From the NCBI GenBank assembly GCA_037576195.1, contig CM075103.1, positions 12,338,001-12,402,000 of the forward strand: DNA of 64,000 nucleotides, written 5' to 3'. A model generated the notes under the pieces. The model did not search any database. It was given only the letters and a program-made list of their open reading frames with translations, and had not been told where the DNA came from. This stretch comes from Phytoseiulus persimilis (Eukaryota; Arthropoda; Arachnida; Mesostigmata; Phytoseiidae). Positions 1-9,946 of the stretch are shown in pieces (within the stretch, counting starts at the first letter, position 1; every line of letters begins with the position of its first letter). Position numbers and translations under genes: made by a program.

Positions 1-241
1 TACTCCGCTAGCTTCCTCCACGAATCGGACTCTCCCGAAACTTCAGAGCTGCGACCGAACTCTGGTTATTTCGACGTCGCAGCCTCTTCCAGCAACCACA
101 TGAGTTGAGTACGTTCTAGGAGTCGGTATGGTTCGACCGAATAGCTCTCTGCGCGTTAAAAAACTACGAGGCTCTGGACAGGGACACTTCGAACCGCTTC
201 GATTTTGCTCTGAGTGAGTTGAGACGGAAACATTTCTCGAG
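1..241. other. Left flank, nothing recognised
   Basis: This is unique-looking flank up to the target duplication of the hAT-like element. I see no gene, RNA or repeat here. Confidence 0.5.
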
Positions 242-249
242 GCACCACT

Positions 250-2186
250 AGGCTTCGCAGGGGGTATTTGACCGCGGTTGATAACCGCCATGACTGCAAA
301 TAATTTGAGGTTATTACCTGCAATCACCGCAAGCGAATTGCGCCTAAAACCGCATTCAACCACAATCTTCAACCGATTTAAAAATTGAGGGTGTATCCTG
401 TGTTACGAGCATATGATTTTCCGGGAGAGCATTTCATCTGATCAACCTACTCAGAAGGAGTGAAATCTGGAATTTAGCGCTGAGAACTGAACAGAGAGGA
501 ACTGACAGACGTGAAGGTTGCTCTCAGCATCCAGCTCGGCACAGCGGATGTGTGGAGAAAATGTTCCGCGGAAATGTGATTTAATGATATTTAAGCTGAA
601 CCGTCGGAAATCATGAGACGATCGACTACGCACGGCATATTTGGTGTGCTCGCAAAAGCAATGACGTTTTGCGTGACGGCTCACGTTGAACCAAGTTCGT
701 GCACGGTCCCGAAATGAGGACTCGACTAGCGATCATTCCTGGAGATCGTACACATCACTTGCAGCCCTTCATGTTTCCTTTAACGAGGCGTCCTAGTGCT
801 CCATGAGAGAGCACTCTACGCGGTGGACTCAATCTTCCAGGCGGAAGGTGTGCATCCGGTGAGATCAAGAAACCAAGCACAGTAAGAGAAGCTTTTATGT
901 GCGTCGCATTCGCATCTAAAGGCATTTATTGAGGAATCCCGATGGAGTCCTTCAATAAAACGGGGAATTCTAACGCACTGGCACAGCAACGATGATCTCA
1001 GAGCCGAATGCTGCGACTTGAAGTCAGAGAGAGTTGGGAGCTGCTCGAGGGTAGCATGGACAGGTTTGAGAGTGGTTCCCAATAAAGAATAAGAGAATCA
1101 GGACGTTGAGAAATCTGAGAGCATCGCGGTAGGTTGGACAGAGAGAAGACTACATCGCACGGCAGCTGCTCGCCAAAATCGACTGTAAAACTAGAATTCG
1201 ATGATGATCGAGCGTGCCCTTTGAATCTTCCCAGCGATGAGATCTTTTCTTTGTCGCCACGGGGATACCATAAGCACGGATGATTCCTGCGCTTCGAGGA
1301 GCATCGCAACCGTGACCTCCTCTTTCAAACGAGCCATTCTGAACCTCTGTGATATCAAGACTACGCCCTACAATGCCAGCAGGATCTTCAAATGCCTCCT
1401 TGATGATCTCCAGGATTCGAGAACCGAGCCAGCTCTCCTTCTCCGAGGGACTTTGGTGAAAGAATTCTCTAAAATAGGACAATCTTGTCCTCTGCTGTGG
1501 GGATACTGGAGGGGCCTAGCCATGACTTCAACTCAAAACATCTCATGGTATTCCAATTACGAGCCTCCCTGATCTTTCGCTACTGCAGGAGTCACGATCG
1601 ACAGAATACTGAACTTGAGAATTCAGACTTCATGAAGCCGGAGGCGGTCATGGCCGTCTTCCCGATCGATGCCTGAAAGCTTCATCGGGAATCTCGCCGA
1701 CCTCCGTACAGACCGAAAGAGACTTCAGTCCGGCTCGACTCTTGTTGGGGGAGAACCGTGTGAGGATGGAACCGAGCACCCTCGATGTTATTTTCTTCTT
1801 GCGAAAAGCATTCCAGAACGGACTCTTGTGAGGCGAGAAATTGTGCTACGGAGAACTAATCTCTCCACCATGTGCCGCAGTCGTTGTGGACATATATTAT
1901 CTAGTAACTCTTACAAGCTGGTGCTCTCTTAACGTGAATCATGAAAATCCCTGAGGGCTTCATCGATGCCGAAGATATGGGGTGGGTCCTGTAGAAGCTG
2001 AGTTGTCGGTTCTACGTCCATAGAATCATCTGGTTCCCGACGTTATCGCTATGAAACTCATTGCAAAATATCGCAGCGGTGCCCAAGATCGCTCTCTGAA
2101 TGACTTGCGGTCATTTGCGGTTTTAACCGCGGTTATGAGGTGGCGGTTATTGGTTAACCGTAACCGCGGTTATTTGCGAAGCCCAG
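250..2186. mobile_element. Non-autonomous hAT-like DNA transposon, about 1.9 kb
   Basis: An 11-bp direct repeat, GGCACCACTAG, lies at 241-251 and again at 2186-2196; its 8-bp core GCACCACT (242-249 and 2187-2194) fits the 8-bp target duplication typical of hAT elements. Just inside lie inverted tips sharing GGCTTCGCA or GGGCTTCGCA. Both ends then carry clusters of short CCGCGGTTA/AACCGC motifs (about 270-360 and 2105-2175), inverted between the ends, as expected of subterminal transposase-binding repeats. The interior holds only short frames on both strands, such as 1150-1482 (-) and 1237-1572 (+), and none resembles a hAT transposase. I infer a defective element moved in trans. The family assignment rests on duplication length and end structure, not on coding sequence. 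Confidence 0.65.
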
Positions 2187-2196
2187 GCACCACTAG

Positions 2197-4025
2197 TTCC
2201 ATCAATGATGGAATCAGGTGCAAATTTGGCTCGTTTGAGGAAAGGCCCACGACCCAGCCGAACTCGAGTTAAGATCCTAAGAGTTCTGGCTTCAGACTCT
2301 ATAGGGTGGTGCCGTCGCTTTGTGAGTTCGAGTGCTCATCTTCGGAAGCTCGCTGTCTCGAGTGCACGCCGTGAAAAATAACACACCCGGAAAACCTCCT
2401 GAGCGCTCCGCAGCAGAATCTGACTTGGATCTCGTTTCTTGAGTCCCTGAAGATCGGGATTCGGCCTTAGGAGCTCTGAAACGAAGAAGGGCATGGTGCA
2501 GAGATTACGTCCGTTTTCCTTCATTCCGTGTTTACCCAAGAGCTCAAGCTCATGACCTTGTGGAAAGCTCGCCTGAATTCGGCTCACTCTGTTGGTCAGA
2601 CGGTCCCCCGTCCCCGGAGCCGCACAGAAAAGCAAAAAAATCTGGGTTTGTTTTTCTGTTGGTCGTTTGCTCTCTGCCAAGTCCTCAAAGCTAGTAGGGT
2701 CTCCGGGGCCCGTGGGATATTTAGTTGGGTCTCAGCGCAGAGGTCTCTTGAGCGGTGTCTCGAATTCCTAGTGACGGGCTTCGCCGGTGTTCTCGTGATG
2801 GGGGGACGAGCAGCACAAAGAGGAATCGAACCAAGGCGCTGAGTCAACTCGGCGTCAGTCGTTCAGGTAACTCATCAAACTCCCATCATCGATTTTGGCT
2901 TTCTGTCTGAGTGGGTTCCCGGTCCGCGGATGTGACATCTAACGCCTCTTTGAAGTTCAAAGCACTCTCTTCGCCAATATTGAGATCCGTTGCAATGATT
3001 GCAATCTGTGGAATTGTTCTTACAAAACAGAGCAGACCGCTATGACTAGACGAAACATCGAGGCACCAAAGTCCGCACACTTAAGCTGTTTCTCGGAACC
3101 GGATACTGGCTGCTCGATATCGGCACCACAGCCATCGCAGTTTGGCAGCGGGGTGAATCGTGGCCCGACGAGCTTCGCGGCCTCGGTGCGAAACCAGCTC
3201 GAAACTATTCATCCTTCAATACAGATGATAAGCTTCTGAAGTTTCTCGCGACCGTCACCGTGGTCCTACTGTACGAAAGTTCGAAGAGGTGGGACTTGTA
3301 TTCACCGCGACGCAACACGCATTCTTGTCAGGAGTTGAAATACAGCACGAGTGACGGCTCATGTCTGGTCAAAAGTTCAACAACTCAGTTGACTTCGGAG
3401 TCTGCGAGAAAAATCATCGCACTGTCGGCAGTCTCATGTCGAGTCGGATCATTCTGAGCCGCACCCAGTTCGACGCCGGAAACCTCATGAATACATTATT
3501 TTCGTCGGTATGTTGTCTCGTGCCGATCTCCGACGACGATGACCTCTGCGTCGCGATGAGTCGGATATCTATGTGTGAGAGCTTAGGGACGGAACACCCT
3601 GTTGCCAATACTGAGTTTATCAAAACGCCCCTTAGCCGTGAAGCCTCCCAAAAGAACAACCTCGCGGTGTGAACAGAACTCTTTGAAGAGTAGCAGGAAG
3701 TTTTAGGTACTGGGACAGTTTTTGCTTCAACCTGTACACCTCAGAGCAAAAGGAGATCGCTGACCCAAGATTAGATGCGAGAGTTGAGCTGATCCATGAA
3801 TCTGTGCCACTCGGAATCACAGCGTTGCCGATTCCTGACTGATTGGAGCCATAACCGAGAGGAAGAGCGAATTTCGGTCGAAAGAGCGATCGGGACCAGT
3901 CGCGTTCTGCTTGGGATGAATCAATCCCGAAGGCTGGGGTTGGAGGAAACAGAAATTTATCGACCCAGATTCCATCAAAAACAATACGGAACGACCGTGC
4001 CGTGACCAGGCCTGGATGAACATCT
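2197..4025. other. Unassigned DNA with a possible tRNA-derived SINE
   Basis: No gene is recognised. On the minus strand, a Pol III B-box-like GGTTCGATTCC (plus positions about 2822-2833) is followed downstream by about 190 bp and then an A-rich stretch near 2632-2655, as in a tRNA-derived SINE with its head near 2880. The A box is not convincing. Frames of about 100 codons overlap on both strands between 2336 and 2847 and look like shadows of one another. Confidence 0.3.
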
Positions 4026-4750
4026 TGACGTGGGATTGGTCATAACCCGTAGCTGCTTGAGAATCGAACGGAAATTGATAATGGATACCGAGTAGTTCCG
4101 CTTTGGAATAATTTAAACAGTACCAGCATCAATGGGTTCCAAGCAGTCCCTCTCATCAGTAATTGCGCCTTGGAAATCCACGAAAAATAATCAAGTTTTC
4201 CCCCGCCCCATGGATTTCACCGAAACACTCCTCGGTGATCGTCTGCTCGGCGCGAAGAGCTGCAGCGCCGAGTTCTCTGTTGCCGGAGACCGCGCTGTCG
4301 TTTTCAGAAGAGCTCGTTGGGGAAACCGATTTGAGATGCTCATTGAGCATTGAGGAGAAAATTCGTGACCAAGCTAGGGAGCTTGGATAGCCAAAAACAG
4401 CTCATGGAGAGACAGATATTTCCCCACTGCCGACAGTCATCTTTCCGTTTCTCGGGAGACCCCGACAGATTCCAGGGTCCTGAAATTCGATGCCGGAGAC
4501 CGTGAATGTTCTGCGACTCGCACAACCCGAGATGGCTCAAAGCTATGGCCTATACTACGCCGCTCTCGATTCGTTCTGAGACCTACTCACCGAGGCCAGA
4601 ACCGCTGATCAGGGATCACCTGTTTTACTTTTGCAATCATGTCATCCGCTTTCCACGCTGACGTATTCTATGTTCGACTTTGTCAATCCGGTCATTGAAC
4701 ACCACTAGGCTTCTTCTGCGAATCCTGATCCCCGGCTTTCGAGGGTCCTC
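4026..4750 (+). repeat. Dispersed repeat family R1, copy A
   Basis: This stretch aligns along its length with 54,439-55,265 in the same orientation. Shared landmarks in order are ATGGATACCGAGT (4081 and 54,494), a block around CCCCATGG/GCTCCATGG (about 4205 and 54,648), GTGATCGTCTGCTCG (4233 and 54,676), GAGCTGCAGCGCCG (4256 and 54,699), GGGAGACCCCGACAG (4453 and 55,014) and CCACGCTGACG near the right end (4655 and 55,168). Similarity drops between these blocks, so the copies are old. No terminal repeats or protein motif were seen, so the class is unknown. A minus-strand frame in both copies shares an AHGAGE-like stretch, which may be shared ancestry without coding. Confidence 0.6.
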
Positions 4751-5519
4751 CTCCCTGCTCAGAACTCCCAGTGCGGGCACTTTCGTCAACCGACGTAGAA
4801 TCGTATCCACCCTGTTCATGACCCTCCGATGCTCCTTCGTTTCAACATAACGACTCGGGTCGAGCTCAACGGGTAGGATACATTACGGGGCTTCGTGAGG
4901 GTGGAGGCACAGTGCACATCACTAGGGACGACCTTAATCTGCCTCAATCCCAATTCCTTTCCGAGGATTTTGGTTCCACTGAGATTGAAGGTGATTTCTC
5001 CGATACGATTTCATTTTGCGATGCACGGAAGCAAGAGGGGGACGAAACTCTGACACCCTCACGGTTGTAACGAGCGAAACTACAAGGTAACACTCAGCAA
5101 AGCACTAATAAGCACTAAAAAACTTTTCATTGGAAGGGTGGGCGTTTCGTAGTCCCAGGACTCCTCCAACTCGGGCTCTTTCGCAAATTCGCCATGAATT
5201 CACACAGAACAGCAGGTGAAGCGGTGGATATGTATGATATGTTCGTCGGTTCTGGCTCGCACTCGACTGGGCCTCGGGTTTGGGCTCTAAAGAACCGCTT
5301 GCTCTTGGGCCCTCCTCTAATGGGTATACTTCGGTGGGGCATATCGTAAGGCTGGGTCAGCCGAGACGGTGGAGTCCGCTTCATCAGACCTCTTCGGAAC
5401 AATGCTGTCCTGGGCTGTTCGATTTCCCGAACTCTGGTTCTCGTCTAGGCCGATGGCGAAGAAACTTTCGGAGCAAGAGGCTTTAGTCCGGCGAGCCCAG
5501 TGTCCGCCGGTCCACAGTG
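4751..5519. other. Unassigned spacer
   Basis: There is no recognisable gene or repeat. Short frames, such as 5127-5402 (-), are of chance length. Confidence 0.4.
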
Positions 5520-5521
5520 TA

Positions 5522-6293
5522 CAGGGTGGTCGAATTAGGTCGAGGATTTTTCTGCCATTTTTCTTTTGACTGTTATCCAGAGCTCAGTGGGCGGATTACA
5601 GAAATTCCTCCAATTCCTTCTATCGTTCCTGGTTCTATCTTGATCTCTATTTTTCGATAATTGACGGTTTTTTATGCCTCAAACTCGGAGGGCTCGCAAA
5701 TTTTCCACGGGCCGCGCCGCCAAGTTCGCTCGGTGTCATGTGGGAGAATGTCAATCTGACAAAGAATGTCCGCTGTTACCGGTATCTCGCTCTCAACTAG
5801 GGAGAACTAGCGAGCAAAAGCATGAGGTGGTCGCCATGGAAAATAAACCGTTTCCGGTGTTTTCGGACCGGGAACTTCGAAATCGATTGGATTGGCGAGA
5901 AAATACGCAAGTCCAGTGTGGGGTTCGTGACCAGGAACCAGTTTTCGAGAAGTTACAGAGCTTTTTTCGGTCAAATTTTGGAGGTTCCGCGGCACCTGCT
6001 ATTGTGGCGACATTCCCATGCTTTGGCTCGTTAGTTCTTCCTAGCTGAGAGCGGGATGCTCGTAACACCGGGCAATTTTTTTCGGATGAACACCCTTCCA
6101 CATAACACCGAGCGAGCTTGGCTGTGCTGCCCGGGAGAAATTTGTGAGCCCTCTGGAGTTGCGGGAAAGAAAATCGACAACTTTCGAGAAATGGAGAATA
6201 AAATGGAACGAGAAACGATAGAAGGATTTCCGGAATTTCCACTGAGCTCCGAATAACAGTTAAAAAAAAATTGCGCCCAGTTTGCCCACCCTG
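5522..6293 (+). mobile_element. Palindromic TA-flanked MITE, family F1, copy 1
   Basis: The ends read TA-CAGGGTGGTC at 5520 and the reverse complement of CAGGGTGGGC followed by TA at 6294-6295, giving a TA target duplication as in the Tc1/mariner superfamily. The arms are long: about 5522-5830 pairs with about 5990-6293 as an inverted repeat over most of its length. Shared tracts include the GAGCTCAGTGG region, the AGAGGGCTC/GGAGGGCTC region and the CTCTCAACTAGG/CTCTCAGCTAGG region. The central spacer (about 5830-5990) is not palindromic. Because both arms read alike, one peptide-like string appears on both strands; this is an artefact and not a gene. No transposase is present, so it would have needed a helper. 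Confidence 0.85.
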
Positions 6294-6295
6294 TA

Positions 6296-7146
6296 CTTTC
6301 GCCATCTGTAACCGTGATCATCGAAGTCGAGGCTGTCGTTCGAACAGAAAACTTCGAATTTCCTCTGGCGCGTTGTCCCAGGAGAACAATGCCGTCATAT
6401 TGAGGGTGGCATTCCCACTGAATCAATGTGGAGGGACGTTCAGAACGCGGAAGCGGAATCACTCAGGAATAAGGAACTCCTGCTAGTCCTACGCACGGAG
6501 GAGGGTTTCGTAAAGATGGCTACCGCGAGCTGCCCGTATGTCGAGTTCCTTTGAGTTGAATGGAGTGTTTGCTGGCTTTGAGCGAATTCTCCGTGTAAGA
6601 TGTGCAGAGGGGTTCGACCCCCACGAGGTGGATGAACGTTGGAACGAGAACTCAATGGCTTCCTGGTGTGCCAGACCCTCCTGGACCGCATCGCTCAACC
6701 TATGTACAACATTTCTTCGGAACCGATACCGGACAGGGTCGGTGATAAGTCCGCTTGAGTCCCTCTCCGAGGAAAAAAGGTGAACCTCTTCCCTCCGGAG
6801 ATATTCCTGAGACTCTGCGACATCAATATCGCTCTCGTGGCAGCTCCTGAGCGGCTGCGTCGTCAACATCGTGAGCGAGTTTTCCTCCCGTAAATCCCCG
6901 ATCCAGGACGTCGTTACGATCAGAATTGACTGGTTGCAGAAATCGGACTGGAAAATACGCAATGTCACTCTCGGGGATCTCTTTCAACTGAAGCATCTCT
7001 CAGAATAGTATTTTTCTCTATCTCTCACCTGTAGCCTGTAAGCATTCTGGAGGAAAATACTCACTAGAAGTGGGTTTTTTGAGCCCGTTAAGAAAGATAC
7101 AGGACGGGGCGACAGTCGTCAGGATGCTGGGCAGTCACGCGCGGCG
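6296..7146. other. Unassigned DNA with a 159-codon minus-strand frame
   Basis: The longest frame is 6489-6968 on the minus strand (159 codons). It has a fairly ordinary, charged composition but matches no family I recognise, and its length is near what chance allows. It has no clear promoter, splice signals or poly(A) signal. Confidence 0.2.
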
Positions 7147-7550
7147 AGTGTTATATGCTCGGATATCTTGAAGTCCAGTAGGAACCTGATCGCGAAAACG
7201 TTTTCACTGATTTTCGAGGGAATCTCAATCTGGGACCGGGCAGAGACCCATTTTTATGTAAATTCCCTCTCGATATTTACCAGTCGCACTCGAGATTCCC
7301 CCCTCTTCCGTAGAGGGGGGACTCTCGAATGCGCTGGGTCTCATACTTGGCCATCGCCGAGTGGCAAATATGACTGAATTGGATGAATGAAGTCACTGCC
7401 GAGAAAATGGAGTGCAACGCATCGTGTTCACACAAGGCTAGAGCCTCGCGGATCATGAATCGTCCGACATAAGGTAAAATCAAAAATCAGTGAAAAAGTT
7501 CTTGCGATCAGGTTCCTACTGGACTTCAAGATATCCGAGCATATAACACT
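7147..7550. mobile_element. Foldback element with near-perfect terminal inverted repeats, family F2
   Basis: Positions 7147-7193 and 7504-7550 are exact inverted copies over 47 bp (tip AGTGTTATATGCTCGG). Similarity continues, with mismatches, to about 7223 and 7474. The interior contains a second, separate hairpin at 7286-7332, with arms of 21 bp and two mismatches around a 5-base loop, rich in C and G runs. There is no coding capacity. No target duplication is obvious: the flanks are CGCGGCG on the left and AGTTGCC on the right. The identical tips suggest recent movement or gene conversion between arms. Confidence 0.7.
7286..7332. repeat. C/G-run hairpin inside the foldback element
   Basis: The left arm (7286-7306) and right arm (7312-7332) pair with two mismatches around TCCGT. 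A closely similar single arm, starting GATTCCCCCCTTTCCCGTGG, recurs just outside the element at about 7560-7579, so this motif is itself repeated locally. Confidence 0.6.
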
Positions 7551-9060
7551 AGTTGCCAGGATTCCCCCCTTTCCCGTGGACGTCCCGTTCCCGTCTACTA
7601 TGACGGGAGTGCACGTTTCGAATCAGCCTGCTCACAGTCCGGAGCCGTCCCGGTTCTTGGTCCCTTGATGATGGCATCTGTTTGAGTGCTCTCTTGTCAG
7701 CGATTGCTGATCGAATGATGGCGAGCATCATGCGATTAGCACGTACATTTCCATTTCCCATTTCCTTCGCGGAGGGCCCATAATTTCACTCAAAGCATCG
7801 CGAGGGCTCAGCCCCTTTTGGAATGTTCCACCTCGAGCGTCAGTCCACGTTCCTTCCTGAGGCGATTGCCTTCATCCTCGATTGTGTATGCAGCAGTAGG
7901 ATGCGTGTTGGAGCGAGCGTGGTTTTGATTGCGGAATTCCCGATGAATGAGCCCTCTGGCGATCAGATTTCACTCCGGAATTCGGGATCTAATGAGCCAG
8001 CCCGACGATGCGAAAATTGATTGACGATGCGCAGCAGGGACGCAGGAGGGCTGATCCGTGGGAAGATGAAGATTGGACTTTTGAGGGCGGTCCCCTGATC
8101 TGCAGGTGCTTGACTTTGCACTTTATCTCCGAGGAAGGAAGCGGGGATGTTTCATGTTAGAATGTCTCAATTCTCCTCATAGGTCCTAGCAATATTCGGG
8201 GGTCCGGTGATTCTTCATGGTTCCGGCTGCGATTTGTTTCGCAGCGGCGGCAGTTTTCGGTGCTGCTCTACAATGAAGAGAGGTTTGGTATTCAAAGCTC
8301 AAGGAAACTATTGGGGCTAAGATCGAACATCGAATGAATGAGCAAAGACCGAATCCCGCATGTGTAGAACCCAGTATGAGAATTTGTCGCCTCGTGCGTG
8401 TTCCATTTTCGTTCCTCACATTCCCCGTGAAAACCGCGGAACACTGTGGCTCAGGCCCAGTTTGATGGATTCCTATGATATTCGACGACTTCAGCTCTCC
8501 TGATTCAGGAAAATGCCTTTGGGAAATTAGATCGAAGACCAGGGACCCGGGAGGAAATCGACGACAGGGCGTGGAGCGGCGTTTCGTAACTAGAAATCAG
8601 GGTAAACCTCCTGACCGAAGAGAGCTCGTACGGGAAATCATCGGATAAATGACCGGAATGTATTTACCGAATGTGTATATACCATACCTTTATGTTCAAT
8701 AAAGCGCTTGTATCATTATGTCCCTCAAAAAGGTTTTGAGGCTTCTCGGGGCGGCAATAATGCGAGCGGGACTCACTGTCCGCTTTCGATTACGGGATTG
8801 TTCAGTGGAGTCAAAATGAAACAGGGAGGTGAATGTCTTTTCCTTTCACCGAAAGCTGGAAGAATGACGCATCTTTTCTTGTTCTTATTTGCGTTAATCG
8901 GTCAAGAGCTGCATTCCTCAGGGCAGCCCGAGAATCTAGCTTTTCGTCCTGGAGGAAAAAACTGGATGACCTCGATTTCTGGGCGGCAGAAATGTGGTCG
9001 GATTGACGCGCCAGCTTCATGGTCGGGTAGTTTTTCTACCAAACTCAGAACTTCTTGCTG
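7551..9060. other. Unassigned DNA
   Basis: No protein family is recognised. A plus-strand frame of 187 codons (8708-9271) overlaps the R2 repeat and has a matching open frame on the other strand, so it is not supported as a gene. Confidence 0.3.
8698..8703 (+). promoter_or_regulatory. Candidate poly(A) signal AATAAA
   Basis: AATAAA lies in an AT-rich context (about 8655-8720) that is unusual for this neighbourhood, with a GT-containing stretch just downstream, as in many animal 3' ends. No coding exon could be assigned upstream, so it may be a chance match or the end of an unrecognised transcript. Confidence 0.25.
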
Positions 9061-9069
9061 TCGGAAAAA

Positions 9070-9193
9070 ATTCGAATCCGGCTCCCCTAGAATGATACGG
9101 GGGGATTGCATTGAGGACAAGATTTGGTCGACAGATCTGATTTCTGTGAGCCTGATGAGATCGGTCGCCGAGTTCGGGACCGATCCTCGCCTG
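9070..9193 (+). repeat. Dispersed repeat family R2, copy A
   Basis: About 125 bp aligns with 12,362-12,487 in the same orientation. Shared anchors are TTCGAAT/TTCGACT at the start, a GG-rich block followed by GCATTGAGG/GCATCGAGG, then GATTTCTGTGAG/GATTTCCGTGAG, GATGAGATCG/GATGATCGATC and GGACCGAT near the end. Peptides conceptually shared on the minus strand (a RIGPELG-like start) reflect the DNA similarity. The function is unknown. Confidence 0.5.
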
Positions 9194-9796
9194 CGAGACC
9201 ATGGAACCTTCTTCAAGGGCAATTTTTCCGAACAGGTCGATAAAAGAGACATTTCTGGAGATGCTCTATAAACTGCGATTCCTGAGCGATTGAGGCAACT
9301 AGAAAGGGGAAGAGACGCGTCATACTCCCAGCTGTCGGTCACAAAAAAAAATAAATCAAGGTTTTCTTATCACCGAGAAATGGGGAAAAGAAGGAAGGGC
9401 GGTTTGAACCCACTCACGTCGAACAGCCTGTATATCCAAGGAGAAAAAGTGTGAGACTCCTCGAGGAAACTCACCGCGACGATACACTGAGACCACCTAG
9501 AAGTCGCGATGACATTTGAGTCGAGACTTTCGAAGCGACGGTAAATAGGCGTAGTCCAACGCAAACGCTGACATGCACAGTCGATCGTAAGAAGTCCATG
9601 TCGATCCCGTCCCAAACTTGGAACCTCCATGCGAGCAGATAGAAGGAGTCCGGTCGCCAATCTGCCCGCTCGTTTTCTCGTTGAGCAAACTCGAGCGAGC
9701 CGCCTGTGAGAGTAGGGAAGACACAACGTATGTACTTCGGTATACACGCATACATACAGACGTTTGGCACACAAGGACTCCGCTCGGATAGATGGA
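9194..9796. other. Unassigned DNA
   Basis: No gene or repeat is recognised before the low-complexity tract. Confidence 0.3.
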
Positions 9797-9946
9797 AAAA
9801 CGGATGGATGGATGGATGAAGAGATTTGTGTCCATCCACCGTGAAGAGTCGTCCCAAGACCGAGAGAGAGAAAGAAAGAAAAAGAGGAACCAAGAGAGAG
9901 AGAGAGGAAGAGGAACACACAGAAAGAGAGAGAGAGAAAGACACCG
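9797..9946 (+). repeat. Simple repeats: (GGAT)n then a GA-rich purine tract
   Basis: A short GGAT run (about 9801-9819) is followed by imperfect GAGAGA/GAAAGA sequence (about 9860-9946). The purine bias removes stops from the opposite strand, producing a spurious 318-codon minus-strand frame across 9370-10,326. Confidence 0.8.

Noticed and set aside
5674-6462. Protein-like frames on both strands sharing the same peptide strings
   Set aside because: The shared peptides come from the inverted arms of a palindromic MITE; the same strings appear at 43.2-44.0 kb for the same reason.
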